The position numbers and the translations under genes are program-made. Shown here piece after piece: positions 46,307 through 57,570 of a DNA stretch of 64,000 bases (positions within the stretch are counted from its first letter, which is position 1; every line of letters begins with the position of its first letter). The notes below the pieces were generated by a model. That model worked only from the letters and a program-made list of their open reading frames with translations. It was not told the DNA's origin and did no database searches. This DNA comes from Primula veris (lineage: Eukaryota > Streptophyta > Magnoliopsida > Ericales > Primulaceae): contig OY821742.1 of the NCBI GenBank assembly GCA_963682055.1, positions 1,511,816 through 1,575,815 on the forward strand, in the 5' to 3' direction.

Positions 46307-46874
46307 TGATAGAACATGAAAATCAGACCCGAGTATTTTATTCGGGTCATAATCATCCCACTTTATAAATGGGTATCCAACGCTTAAATGGGTCATCTCA
46401 TACTTTTTATAGGAATTGGGGTGCTACTATCCAAAGCCCAAGCCCAATCAAAGGGGGACCCTTGTCTGAAAAATCCCTGAGATGAAGACATTTGTCAATA
46501 TCCTAGAAGGCGCAGTTGCCTATAAATAGCCAACTACCCCTCCTAGAAAATGACCAGAAAATCTATCCAAAAAATATAGAGAGAAGTTAAGAAAAGAGAG
46601 AAACTAACCAAAGCATATCACTTCGAGAAATAAACCGAGACAAGACAGCCGAGCACCGAATAAAAGAGGAGAAAGGTCAAGACGAGAGATTGAATAGTTA
46701 TATCGAGCATAATCGTAAAACCGAAATACTGATCCGAGCAAATGTAATAGTCCGAATAAGGACAATAATCCGAGCAATAATAAAGATCAGGAAGTATCAG
46801 TTACTCGTGGTTTATTTATCATTATATCATTGTTGAAAGGCCTAACGCCACCGACCAAAGTTATGGCCTTATCA
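46307..46874 (+). repeat. 3' LTR
   Basis: 568 bp, same length as the 5' LTR, with the same TGATAG and TTATCA ends. It is followed by the target duplication GATCA at 46875-46879. Confidence 0.95.
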
Positions 46875-46879
46875 GATCA

Positions 46880-46963
46880 ACTTTTAAAAAATTTCATTCC
46901 GACAATTTTTATTTAAGTTATTAGACGGTAAAAAATGTACGTATTTTCGTATTGAACGAAATT
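46880..46963. mobile_element. Stowaway MITE, 3' half
   Basis: Continuation of the MITE interrupted at 29409: ACTTTTAAAAAATTTCATTCC, then a weakened right half of the internal inverted repeat, ending near TATTGAACGAAATTAATA. The right terminal repeat is eroded. Confidence 0.7.
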
Positions 46964-48716
46964 AATATTAGATTTTACAAGTAGTTATCCTATCAACAAA
47001 CCAAGTGATTACTTATCTTCTAATCTACTAGTTAGCACACATCTTGACCGTACATATATTGTGATTGATTAATATCCAACGGCTTAAATTAACGTAACTC
47101 CTCTTTTGTTACGTACTTAAAAGTGGAACCCAGCTTTTAACTACTTTTATTATATAACTAGTTTGGATTTATGACACTAATTGTCCATGTTATTCTTTTT
47201 ATTTTTTTACTTTCTAGTTTTTTACTAATTTTGAAACGAGTTTTATCACTTACACACATGAAATATTTGGTACCAAATTAAATTGGTTTATATAGGGTGA
47301 CAAAAAAAAAATATGAGACCTCCTATGAGCTTAACATGTACTATTAATTTAATGGTTTTGCTAATGAGTGTTATCCATAGAATCATCGTTTAATCATTAA
47401 CCAGCTTTCCAAATTCGAGTTTCATTTGATAAAATTATTTGTTAATTTAAAACATAACATTATTGTGTTATCAAAATTATATATATGAAAATGTTATTAA
47501 TGAATTACTATAATAAACGTATTAAAACAAATATCATAAATATTTAAGACCTATGAATGACTAGTATTCATTAATGCAAAAATAAAAGCGATTAAGACAA
47601 TCTGTACAGTTTCATGCCTTTTGCGTTTGATACATTTGAGTTTTTAGCTACCGAGTCTGTTGAGCTTCTCAGGAGAGTGCAGAAAGTTATGAACAGAAAT
47701 GTGTCGACGACAGGTTCAGCTGAATATGTCTTTAGAAGGTTAGTAATTTCCATTTAAAAAGGACTAGCGGCGCAGTTTGTTTCCCGATTACATCAAACTA
47801 ATCAATTTTATTAAAGTTAAATCAATTAAGACAACTTTCGATATGCAACCAAGAACTTGCACTTTGTAGGACACTCATACATTGCAAAGGTGAAAAATTG
47901 GGAAAGTAAAAGTATTCCAAACAAACGCTCCCTTTCCGAATTGTCATTGAAGTTTAATATAACAATTCTTAGAGGATGAGAACATTTTTGGGTCAACAAA
48001 TTGTTTTTTTTTAAAAAAAATTTCATGTGAAATGTTGGACCAATAACGTCAAACAATATAAAAGATGGATCAAATAATAGTATAAAGAAAAATCAGGACC
48101 ACGAGTGTAGTTCACATTTGATTAGTCTCTCTCTCTCTCTCTATATATATATAATATTTTTACTATATATATATACCCCAATTATACATATATTGTGTAT
48201 ATATATACATATAGAGAGAGAAAGTTGATTGTCATTTAGATCCAAATAAGTCAAAGAAAAATCTGTATAATTCTCAAGGTAATGAAATTAAGCTAATTTA
48301 TCATTATGAATTGATTTTCAATTTGTTTATGATGTTACAATTCTTTGTTTAATTAAGATAATTATTTTACTAAATGGGAAAAATAATAATTGATTATGTA
48401 CTAATTAGTTAGTAGTTAACCAAGCTAGCTCAAATATATAATAAATATGTTATGTGACAATCTAATTTAGTCTTATTAGTTCTCAACCTATAATATTCGA
48501 AAGCGAATATAAATATGTTAGCTTGGGTGGGTAACAGTTAATTTTTGTTAGGGTTGGGTAGAAAATCGGAAGAGCGTGATCGGTTGGTGAACGAAATTGA
48601 AATTTATCCATCATTAATTGGATTTTTGGTTAATTATCGTATCGTTCGTTTCTTTTAGGGAGTTTATATGTTTTTATTCCTTATGAATTTATGCTTGGAA
48701 AATAGTAATAATAATA
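46964..48716. other. Intergenic region with microsatellites
   Basis: No intact gene. (CT)n, (TA)n and (GA)n tracts lie at about 48126-48225. The only coding-like sequence is the fragment at 47614. Confidence 0.5.
47614..47757 (+). pseudogene. Short unidentified coding fragment
   Basis: ATG at 47614, 47 codons, TAA at 47755: PFAFDTFEFLATESVELLRR followed by VQKVMNRNVSTTGSAEYVFR. Peptides of this kind (PFAFDTFGFLAPEAV-like) recur in many plant genomes as dispersed fragments; I cannot assign a function. A GT after FRRL could be a fossil splice donor. Probably a captured or decayed exon. Confidence 0.35.
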
Positions 48717-48924
48717 CTCCCTCTTTTCGCATTTAATTGTCTTTATGAACATGTATCAAAATTGTTGGAAATGATTTTTTTTTAAATGTTATCTTATAAT
48801 TTACCGTTTGAACTATATGATTAAACGTTTGAAACATTCCGTTTGGGCGATGTTGATACAATTTCTTGGCTGGTCAAAATTGCACTCAATTTCGTAGAGG
48901 ACAATTGATTGGGAATGGAGGGAG
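48717..48924. mobile_element. Stowaway MITE, intact, TA target duplication
   Basis: 208 bp, ends CTCCCTCTTTTCGCATTTAA and GGGAATGGAGGGAG, flanked on both sides by TA. It has the family core CATGTATCAAAATTG paired with TGTTGATACAATTTC. The best-preserved copy at the termini. Confidence 0.85.
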
Positions 48925-48994
48925 TAATAAATTTTGGTGAAACTGTTGGTATATACCTTTGAATTTCGATAATCGTACTTTTTGGTAGTTTAAG

Positions 48995-49276
48995 GGGAGC
49001 TGATTGCTACTAGTGACGCTTTTACCGATGATATGAGCTTCTAAGTGTCAGTATCAAAAGTTGTGTTTAAGGCTTTCGACATGGTTAAAAGAAAGATCTA
49101 ATTTTGTGAATGCATGGTTTGGGATACAATAAGTTGGGAGCTGATTGTTACTAGTGACGCTTTTACCGATGATATGAACTTTTAAGTGTTAGTATCAAAA
49201 GTTGTGTTTAAGGCTTTCGACATGGTTAAAAGAAAGATCTAATTTTGTGAATTCATGGTTTGGGATACAATAAGTT
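48995..49276. repeat. Direct tandem duplication, 141 bp x 2
   Basis: Copies 48995-49135 and 49136-49276, both beginning GGGAGCTGATTG and ending GGGATACAATAAGTT, with about five to six differences. No coding potential. A recent local duplication in the upstream region of the NST1-like gene. Confidence 0.9.
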
Positions 49277-49822
49277 CCGGTAGAGAATGGTTAGTCACAG
49301 TAATTAACTGGCATGACAAAGTTGACAGTGCAAATTAATGGAAGCAGGTTGTTTGCACCTTCAACTTGAGAGCAACTCTTACATTTGTAGCATCGACCAT
49401 TAGATCACTAGAGGATAAACATTTGTAGGCCATGCCTTTATTTGTTATGTAGTGATGTTATGGTGGATAATGCAGACTAAAAGTTGCTCGGAAAAGAAGT
49501 TGTTAGACAATAGGCACCGATTTTTTAATTAATTAATTAATTTATTAGGTGGCAGAAAGGGAATTAGGATTGTCCATTTGTGAATGTATGGAGTGGTTCT
49601 GCAAAAGTTTCTTGTGGTTTATAATTGTTTTCAATAACTTCTACCAAGTTAGGTGTACGATTGAATGAGCAAGTTTCAATCAGTACCTAATATCTATTGG
49701 TCTTGTTATTTTCATTTATCAGGACCGCACTTTCTCTATGTCTTTTTGTGGTTTGGACTTTGGAAATGAAACTACTCATTATGATTAAAGTTTTAAACTA
49801 CCAGTACTAGTATAATACAGAC

Positions 49823-50527
49823 TAGGAGTGGGCACGGGGCGGATTGGGGCGGATTGGTCTCAATCCTAACCCGCCCCGTAAAATAAATGGCGGGACGGAT
49901 TGGGGCGGATTAGTGAAATTCAAATCCCAACCCAACCCAACCCAACCCATTATAATTAAAACCCCAACCCAACCCAACCCAACCCATTATCAAGCGGGGC
50001 GGATTGGGTGCGGGTTGTTTCTTGAATTTTCATTTTAGTCATTAATTTTTTATTATTTCGCATAATTTACCTAAATATTTAAAAAAAAAATTCAAATAGA
50101 AATATAAACTAAAAGCCAACCAAAATACGTTTAGAATGTTCGGAACAAATAACAAAACTAAAACAAAACAAAACAAAACAAATTGTTATTCATCAACATA
50201 ATCAAAATAAAGTTCAATAGCTAATTGAATCCACAAGTTCAATAGCTACAGATTTCGTAATAATTTTATATAACTTCATATTTGACTATACTTCAATTAC
50301 AAATAAAGTTTTTAAAAATAAATTAACCACCCATACTACCTAGACCCAGATTAAAAATTCTTTCTTTTTTGTAAGTACGAGATAATACATTGAATTTATA
50401 AGACAATATATCAATCAAATCATTAAGCTTAAGTTTGGACAATCCAAAGATTTTTTGTCTATATATATAATTTTTCTTAAATCAATACTATTATAATATA
50501 GAAACTCTTATTAAAAAAGATCTTGAG

Positions 50528-50573
<46 letters not shown>

Positions 50574-50762
50574 CGGATTGAAACGGGTTGAGGTGGATTA
50601 ACCCGCGGTTTGGAAACCCCAACCCTAACCCAACCCATGAATTTTTTTACGGATTGGGGCGGGGCGGATTTAACTTTTTTTGACACCCAACCCGCCCCAA
50701 TCCGCCCCAATCCGTGCGGATTGGGTTACGGGGCGGGTTTGCGGATTTTTTGCCCACCCCTA
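49823..50762. mobile_element. Non-autonomous hAT element with 8-bp TSD
   Basis: 940 bp with ends TAGGAGTGGGCA and TGCCCACCCCTA and the identical 8-mer ATACAGAC on both sides (49815-49822, 50763-50770), diagnostic of hAT transposons. Subterminal regions are packed with GGGGCGGATTGG on one strand and the complementary CCCAACCC and CCGCCCCAATCC motifs. A (TA)n tract lies at about 50531-50568. There is no transposase. Reading frames over the ends are translated repeats. Confidence 0.9.
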
Positions 50763-50770
50763 ATACAGAC

Positions 50771-51392
50771 TGCTAGTAAGGAAGAGCTTATGTCGGTTTC
50801 CACTGCTGATTCTCTATTAAAAATTAATTTGTTTGTAAAGGTAAACTCTAAATCTTTACCCCGATATCAATAAATTTTAAATTCGGGACATGCCGAGATG
50901 AACTTATGAAAGTATGTTCTTTTTGTTCCATAGGCGGGTTATTCTTTTTATTTCAAGCTGTGTATCGACTTTTCTAGACTTTGCTTTTGACATTGGTTTC
51001 TATCTCATTGCAGTTCAAAAGACCATTTAAGCTATGTGAACACTGGACGGGAAGACAATTTCAGTAAGCTCTTTAATTGATAAGTATTCAAGGTTTGGGA
51101 GAACGAAAAGGTTGTGGGGAATTAGGAAAATTGTTGCCAATGGAACGGTTAGCAAGAGCTTATAATTTCTCTCTTCGTCTCTCTCCTGTTGTTTCTGTCT
51201 GGGAATGTATTGTTCGTAAGATGAGATATTCCTATATACCCGAGTGGGTTTAGGCGTATATCTGAATATTACCCAATCTCAAGTAGCAGAAGTTGTTTAG
51301 GTTTACTATTATAGAAGTGAAGGAAATAGGATAAATAAAGCAATTAGTGTATACATCATAGAGAAGTTCTGTTCTGTTTAAAAATTGGGAAA
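50771..51392. other. Upstream region of the NST1-like gene
   Basis: No coding sequence identified. Likely holds the promoter and 5' UTR of the gene at 51393, possibly with a leader intron, but no element could be fixed. Confidence 0.4.
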
Positions 51393-51959
51393 ATGGAATT
51401 TTCTAAAGTGCCAAATGGTGTTAAAAAAGCGAAAAAAAAGCCGCTGAAAGATGAACTGGACAGGATCAAACAGGCTGAGAAGAAGAAAAGGCGCTTGGAA
51501 AAAGCTTTGGCTAATTCGGCCGCTATTCGTTCTGAGCTAGAAAAGAAAAAACAAAAGAAAGTAGAAGAACAGAACAGACTCGATCAAGAGGGTGCTGCTA
51601 TTGCTGAGGCAGTTGCTCTTAATGTACTACTCGAAGAGGACGCAGATGAATATTCATCCGGTTTTATGCTTAGGCAAAATGATGGTTTAAATAATCTCTA
51701 CGAACGTTTACCTTGCCCGTATCGGAACTTTCCAGCACCTAAACTCGAAGAAATTGGACGAGTACCTATTTGTTATGGTAACTGGAATGGGTGGGGTAAC
51801 AGTAATTCTTCGATTTTATCTGGGTATTTGGGGGGAAATAACTACATGCCATGTCAAGATGAGATATCTGCAGAACTTGTTTTAGAACAAGCTGTTGCAT
51901 CTCTGCGACTTAATGAAGATGCACGTTCTGACCCTTGTGTTTTTTACAGTGTGTTTTGA
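51393..51959 (+). CDS. Small lysine-rich NST1-like plant protein, 188 aa
   Basis: A single uninterrupted exon. Residues about 10-75 form a highly charged helix (KKAKKKPLKDELDRIKQAEK, KKRRLEKALANSAAIRSELE), then DQEGAAIAEAVALNVLLEED, the segment that defines this conserved plant family. The C-terminal half (YERLPCPYRNFPAPKLEEIG, Asn/Gly-rich, then AELVLEQAVASLRLNEDARS) looks divergent. Databases call relatives 'stress response NST1-like', which is only a name; no biochemical role is established. From memory, Arabidopsis At5g52550 and At4g25690 are members and both lie beside beta-carotene hydroxylase genes, matching the content of this window. The start is the first ATG and fits the family N-terminus. 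Confidence 0.8.
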   Translation: MEFSKVPNGVKKAKKKPLKDELDRIKQAEKKKRRLEKALANSAAIRSELEKKKQKKVEEQNRLDQEGAAIAEAVALNVLLEEDADEYSSGFMLRQNDGLNNLYERLPCPYRNFPAPKLEEIGRVPICYGNWNGWGNSNSSILSGYLGGNNYMPCQDEISAELVLEQAVASLRLNEDARSDPCVFYSVF

Positions 51960-53055
51960 GGGTAAAAATCGACATCACCTACATATTCCAGCCCAGTTTA
52001 CTGATCTTCATATCGAGCGAAATTTTCTTTGTGTTGTGCGTTTATGTATATACAGCGTGTCTTTGCTTTTGGCACCTTTTATCCTGTGTAATCTTAGTTT
52101 TTTTTACTCCTATATAAAAACAAGCCAATGAGTTGTTCTATCTGCTGTTTAACTCAAACTTGTCTCTTTTCAACATGATGGAGTCGATTATAATGAGGAA
52201 CTGAGAAAGCCAAAGTTCCAAACTTGGAATCGTCTTTTTTTATGAAAATAATTGGTTTTAGTGGCTTATTTGGGTTGTTTGAGAAGTTCGGTACTTCTGC
52301 TTTAAACATGTATTTTTTCAAGCCAGTAACACACAGAAGGAAATATCTTTTAGTATGCTCAACAAACTGTTATTACTGCGAAGGAAAAATAAATTACATG
52401 AAAAACGAGAACATGAAGCCTAAGTTACTGCATACATAAGGCCTGTTTGATTGCACTTTAAAAGGATATAAATTGGCTTATTCAAGGCTGAGAAACAAGT
52501 TAGGTTGTGCAGGTTAGAACTTGTAGTTCTTCAAGCCATAGACAATAAAATTCAATTTGAGCTTTCGAAAGTGTAGATCTTTTAGACCAGGTGCTCCTTG
52601 TTTTGCTTCTAAACATTTCAAATGCAATTGATTTTGGAAATGTTACCAGTAATCCTTTTCTTAGCATCTACTGACTACTGTAATATAACACGAACAAGGA
52701 ATATGCCGAAAACATAACATGTGACCTTTTATATTCGTACTTCAAATCTTCGATACATAGCCTTAAACTTTACAACTCGACTTTTACAACGCCGTAAGCA
52801 AAGCAATATCAGACTTATAACCACACTTACGTGCAACTTTGGAGGAGCATCTATAAGTTATAACAGGAAAAAGGAAAAGATTCGAAAAAATACAAAACAC
52901 TATATATACTATCATCAGTACGATCAATAAGAGCGCCTTTGGCGTTCTTTCGACTTCTAGTCTTCCCATTTAACAGACGTGGTAAAAAAACAGATGGTTT
53001 ATTCTTGCCGAACTCAGGAAACAAGTAGCAATCCATAATCTGGTGTATGCAAGGA
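51960..53055. other. Intergenic region between converging genes
   Basis: The 3' ends of the NST1-like gene (+) and the receptor kinase (-) face each other here. No gene or repeat is supported; short frames are random. Confidence 0.5.
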
Positions 53056-55515
53056 TTATCGACCTTTGTTGGTTATCAACTGAGAAAAAACTTGGCTTGT
53101 CGACACATCGGAATATGCCTCTCCATCTCTCACATCACTATCGGAACCCAAAGAAATTTGCGGAACAACTCGATTACTCGAAAGGTCTAAATCGATATGA
53201 TCACTCTCACTCGTTTCTGTTTGATTACCACTCTCTTGTAATTGAAGAGCATGTTCTAAATTCCACAAAACATCTCCCATAGTAGGCCTATCAACACCAT
53301 ATTCGGCTACACATTTCTCAGCTGTCCCCCCAAATTTCTTCAAAGAATTGATGTTTATCTTTCCCCTTAAACACGGATCGATGATTTGTTCAATCATACC
53401 CTTGCTTTGCCACTTCATTGCCCACTCAGCCAAGTTTACTTGCTCTCTAGCCAATAACGGATCCACAGCTGCCCTAGCGCATAGAACTTCAAATAGTACA
53501 ACACCGAAAGAATAAACATCGGATTTATCCGTGAGTTGTTGTCTACGGAAATACTCAGGGTCTAAATACCCGAAACTACCCTTCACTCCGGTGCTTACAT
53601 GGGTCTCATTTATGCAAGGACCCGACCTAGATAAACCAAAATCGGCAACTTTAGCTATATAATCTTCGTCTAGTAAAATGTTAGTAGATTTTATGTCACG
53701 GTGAATAATCCCCTGAGCAAACCCCGTATGAAGGTAATGTAAGCCTCTCGCAGCGCCTATACATATATCGAGCCTTTGTTTCCAAGACAAAGAAGGTAAA
53801 TCCGACCCGTATAAATGGTTTTTTAAAGGTCCTTTTTCTACGTATTCGTACACAAGTATCATTTCCGATTGCTCTTCGCAATACCCTACCAGTGCGACGA
53901 GGTGTCGGTGTTTGATTTTGGACAAAACCGTAATTTCAGAGTGAAATTCAGGTAAACCTTGTCTTGACCCGGGCACGCCTCGTTTAACCGCAACTTTCGT
54001 GTTATCCCTAAGCACTCCCTTGTAAACCATACCAAATCCACCAGACCCAATGATTAAATTTTTGTCGAAATTATTCGTTGCAAATTCTATTTCTGCAATA
54101 GAGACCCTCAATCCGAAATAACCATTATGCCCTGGAGATGTAAGGGCGGTTCCGTCCGATTGTCTACTAAGGGTACTACCTCCATGTGCCCGTAAAGGCG
54201 TCCAACCTGTACTTTCTGCGTGTCTTAACTTCCGTCTTCCCTTATTTTTCTTAATGCAAAATAAAACTGCAAGCGTTACAAAACACAAGAGACCAAAAAA
54301 GCCTCCAACTATCGAACCAACCAATACCGACCTTTTGTTGCTCCTTTTGGGAGCATTTTTCGAAACTACGAAATCGACCATTTTCATGATCTCTACACCA
54401 TTCAAGATAGCATTTTTCCTCAGCGGAGTACTTAGATCAGAAGGACCCACACTTACTTCAATCGAATTATTCGAATCCACAACGAAATCTATATAATAAG
54501 GCGACGCAAGCACATGTATCGTCAATATGGATAAATCCAAATCTTTATACGCAAGGAACCCATCGATAAAGACATTGAAATAGAGCTGATTAAGCGATAC
54601 ACTTACAATATCGCAAAAATGCAAACGAACAAGATACCGAAAAATACCAGGACTAACTGGAAACTTCCACGTGAGGTTAAACACAGCGTTCGGGTTCACA
54701 TTATCCTTATTCATCTGCTGAGCTGTCATGTAGACGTTATCGGGTGCAACTTCTCTATTTGCACCACCCTCTTGATAATTAGGAGTATGCGTCGTTTTCA
54801 CAACTTTTGCAGCTGATTTAAGAACTAAAAAACCGTCATCCGGTACCCAAGTCCTCCAAAGAGTATCGTTAAACGGGGTTAACTTAGAACCCCCGACATT
54901 AACCCTATGAGTAGTTTCCAAAATCTCTCTAGACATATTACTAAACTCTTCAAGCCCGTTAGGACCAACGATTTTAGCCCCGTAATCCAGAATCAAATCA
55001 TCCGGGGCCGAAAAAACCTCAATCGCGTTAACAAAGGCGAAATCCGACCCGCTCAAAGGACTAAACAAAATTTCAAGACTCGACACATTCACACTCATCA
55101 CAAACTCCTTAACTATCAATTCTTTCGCGCTAAAATCACGAAGCAACAACAACCCATTTCCGAAAACACTGAACTTGGCAAGACCCAGGTCGTATTTTCC
55201 CGAAAGAAAATGCGAAAAATGCAGCCTAACAAAATGTATCCCTATTTTCTTGATATCAAACTTGTAAACAAAACTAGAAGTAAAAACTTTAGCAGTACTA
55301 TAAACTGCATTACCACCACTTAACAAACTTGAGTTAGTACTAACAGTGAGTGAGTTACCGTTCGAGGTGAAATCCGGTTCGAAGACGCGATTATCAAGAA
55401 CTGAAGCGGTTTTCGAGCCACAGTTGATGAGGTGGTTGTCTTGAGGTGTGAAGGGAGATGAGAAAGGGAGAAAAATGAGTAGATAGAAAGTTATGAGAGA
55501 GAGAAAATGAGGCAT
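53056..55515 (-). CDS. CrRLK1L-type receptor-like kinase (malectin-like ectodomain), 819 aa
   Basis: Plasma-membrane receptor kinase of the FERONIA/THESEUS group, which senses cell-wall state and RALF peptides. Intronless, as usual for this group. The ATG at 55515 opens a signal peptide (PHFLSLITFYLLIFLPF). Two malectin-like lobes follow to about residue 385 (INCGS start, FVRLHFSHF, FRYLVRLHFCDI, YFNVFIDGF), then a membrane span at about 396-421 (SVLVGSIVGGFFGLLCFVTL) and a Ser/Thr kinase at about 484-755. Kinase motifs are intact: GSGGFGMVYKG (490-500), VAVK (Lys 511), HRDIKSTN (605-612), DFGLS (625-629), GSFGYLDPEY, DVYSFGVVL. It is an RD kinase and looks catalytically competent. It resembles Arabidopsis At5g24010, which adjoins MIND there; ligand and role are unknown. 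Confidence 0.93.
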   Translation of the reverse strand: MPHFLSLITFYLLIFLPFSSPFTPQDNHLINCGSKTASVLDNRVFEPDFTSNGNSLTVSTNSSLLSGGNAVYSTAKVFTSSFVYKFDIKKIGIHFVRLHFSHFLSGKYDLGLAKFSVFGNGLLLLRDFSAKELIVKEFVMSVNVSSLEILFSPLSGSDFAFVNAIEVFSAPDDLILDYGAKIVGPNGLEEFSNMSREILETTHRVNVGGSKLTPFNDTLWRTWVPDDGFLVLKSAAKVVKTTHTPNYQEGGANREVAPDNVYMTAQQMNKDNVNPNAVFNLTWKFPVSPGIFRYLVRLHFCDIVSVSLNQLYFNVFIDGFLAYKDLDLSILTIHVLASPYYIDFVVDSNNSIEVSVGPSDLSTPLRKNAILNGVEIMKMVDFVVSKNAPKRSNKRSVLVGSIVGGFFGLLCFVTLAVLFCIKKNKGRRKLRHAESTGWTPLRAHGGSTLSRQSDGTALTSPGHNGYFGLRVSIAEIEFATNNFDKNLIIGSGGFGMVYKGVLRDNTKVAVKRGVPGSRQGLPEFHSEITVLSKIKHRHLVALVGYCEEQSEMILVYEYVEKGPLKNHLYGSDLPSLSWKQRLDICIGAARGLHYLHTGFAQGIIHRDIKSTNILLDEDYIAKVADFGLSRSGPCINETHVSTGVKGSFGYLDPEYFRRQQLTDKSDVYSFGVVLFEVLCARAAVDPLLAREQVNLAEWAMKWQSKGMIEQIIDPCLRGKININSLKKFGGTAEKCVAEYGVDRPTMGDVLWNLEHALQLQESGNQTETSESDHIDLDLSSNRVVPQISLGSDSDVRDGEAYSDVSTSQVFSQLITNKGR

Positions 55516-56072
55516 GCTTAGTGGGTTTGAAAACAAACAAAAAATGGGAAAATTTGGTGGGTTTTTGAGGGTTATTTTTGTAAGTGGGGTGAGTGGGAAA
55601 CAGAGAAGTTCAACAATGGAGCAAATGTGACATTTAAGTGGGAGAAAGTGATGGATACAGTATTTGTACTGTGCATGTAATAACTACGCGACCCGTGTAT
55701 AAATATGATTTCGGACAAACGAATTTAAATTTTTTAAAAAAAAAATAATTGAATGAATAAAATAGAAATATGTGTGATAAGTAACATATTTGTTTAGTTA
55801 TTTACGTATTTGAATTGTATAATGTTATATGAGTAATTAGTAAATTAGAATAGAAGTGTTTTTGGAAAAAATTGACAAAATTTGGCATCTTCATATAGTG
55901 GAATGTTTTTTTATTAATATATCTGTTCTTTTTCAAAAAAAATAATAATAATATGAGAAATGATTTAGTGACTCAAAAAATTTACTCAAAAACATTACCT
56001 GCTGTCTGCTGATGTGACGGGGTAAGTGTATCAATCATTTTTTTTTAGATATTAAAATCATATTTTCATTCA
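55516..56072. other. Upstream region of the receptor kinase gene
   Basis: AT-rich spacer expected to carry the minus-strand promoter and 5' UTR of the kinase. No coding sequence or defined element is seen. Confidence 0.4.
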
Positions 56073-56304
56073 CTCCTTCTGTTCCTAATTAATTGTCTAT
56101 TGCGAAACTACGTGCAATTTTGATCTGTAAATAACTTGTATCAAAATTGTCGGAATGAAAATTTTCAAAAGTTTAATTATATAGTTCAAATTTAATATGA
56201 TTTAGTTTTAAAAAAATTTCATTTCGATAATTTTGATACGTGTTATAAGCCGGTCAAAATTGCACATAATTTCGTAAAAAATAATTAATTAAAAACAGAG
56301 AAAG
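56073..56304. mobile_element. Stowaway MITE
   Basis: Starts CTCCTTCTGTTCCTAATTAA, ends ACAGAGAAAG before TA. The core TAACTTGTATCAAAATTG pairs with ATAATTTTGATACGTGTTA. Termini are moderately eroded. Confidence 0.7.
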
Positions 56305-56669
56305 TAATTAATAATTGATTCATCTAATCAGTCACGCCCCGTCGGACAGGGTTTTTAGTTAATTTTGTTAGGTGGTTGTAACAATAATCTAATAATATAT
56401 GTGTCTTTAGTCAAATATATGTCAGCTTGCTAGGTCCCCAAATAATTGCATATTGTTCTATATCTAAATATGATCAATTGAATTTTTTTAAAATATTTCA
56501 AAGTCATTGATGAAATAATAGTTCACGTGATGGAATTTTTTTACAGCTAATTTGTAAGCTGTTTTCTTTCAATCATGAAAATATCTATTTAGTTTATCAC
56601 CTCAACTGATGAATAAAAAAAAACTAAAATACAGGTCAGAGCTTAAGAGTTTTCCAAGCTAGTTAAGAG

Positions 56670-57204
56670 TAGGGGTGCAAATGAGTCGAGTCGAGTCGAG
56701 TTTAGGTCTGTTTAAGCTCGATTCGTTTACTAATCGAGCCTTAAAATTTTGTTCAAATTTGGTTCGTTTACAAATGAGTTGTTCACGGTCTTGTTTATGA
56801 GTCATTTATCAATCAGGTTTTGCCAAATTTAATGTTGTTTTTGTTTAAAGAATCTTTTTTACTTAGTTAAAATAAATAGTAATATAAGCAATAATATATT
56901 TAGTTATTGTAATTTTAGTTTTAAGTAGATCAAGTTTTAAAAAAATAAATTTATTGCATAAATTGAAGAGTATTTATCTAACATCAACATTATATTTGAT
57001 AAAATATACATATATAAGCAGTAATATATATGAAAAATATATATTAAAAATAATTAAACGAACTTTCAAACGAGACAAGCATGTTCACGAGACTAATTAT
57101 TCTGTTTAAGCTCGGCTCATCAGTAAATGAATGAACACGAACCGAGTCTTTAAAGAGCCAAACGCGAACGTGTTCATGAACGGCTCGATTAATTAGCAGT
57201 CCTA
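56670..57204. mobile_element. Non-autonomous hAT element, near-perfect 8-bp TSD
   Basis: 535 bp. The left end TAGGGGTGCAAATGAGTCGA and the right end GCAGTCCTA are flanked by GTTAAGAG and GTTAGGAG (7 of 8 matching). Subterminal repeats of GAGTCGAG, AAGCTCG and TGTTCA(C/T)G in opposite orientations at the two ends are typical of hAT MITEs. No coding capacity. Confidence 0.75.
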
Positions 57205-57570
57205 GTTAGGAGATAAGTAATATTTGGAATCTTGGTTTTGTGCCTATTATCGGTTATTCCTTCCGAGTTGAGACCTATCATTGAGATTATATAAATCAGA
57301 AAATAGGAATCGAAAAACATTAAACGCAATTTGTAAAATATGAAATGAGTTTTCTGATAACTACGAAGGAAGCTACTTATTTATCATTCTTTTTATTTAT
57401 TAAAAAAATGTGATAATATATGATTTGACCAAAATGAGTAAATGAAACCATTTTGGTAATCTCTATTAGTGGTAATTAGAGTCATCAGTTCACACTCTAT
57501 TGACTAATAATAGTACTATAATTGAAGTTTGGTGTTGTCCTGATGCACCATAGACACGTACATAATTTTA
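57205..57570. other. Intergenic spacer
   Basis: No gene or repeat recognised between the hAT element and the next Stowaway copy. Confidence 0.4.

Larger units (their letters stand above)
29410..46874 (+). mobile_element. Complete Ty3/gypsy LTR retrotransposon, Tat/Retand-like, with antisense gene cassette
   Basis: 17,465 bp bounded by 568-bp LTRs and the 5-bp duplication GATCA. The order is LTR, primer-binding site, gag, protease, RT, RNase H, a second archaeal-type RNase H, integrase, a long non-pol region, LTR. The extra RNase H between the first one and integrase is the defining trait of the Tat lineage (Tat, Ogre, Retand), as are tandem repeats and extra reading frames between integrase and the 3' LTR. 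The LTRs show one difference by eye (A at 29435, G at 46332), so insertion is very recent. The long downstream region (35976-46306) holds eight antisense coding units. gag-pol has three nonsense codons, so the copy is non-autonomous. Confidence 0.95.

Noticed and set aside
49844..50873. Frames with Pro/Asn/Gln repeats
   Set aside because: They are the subterminal CCCAACCC and GGGGCGG repeats of the hAT element translated.
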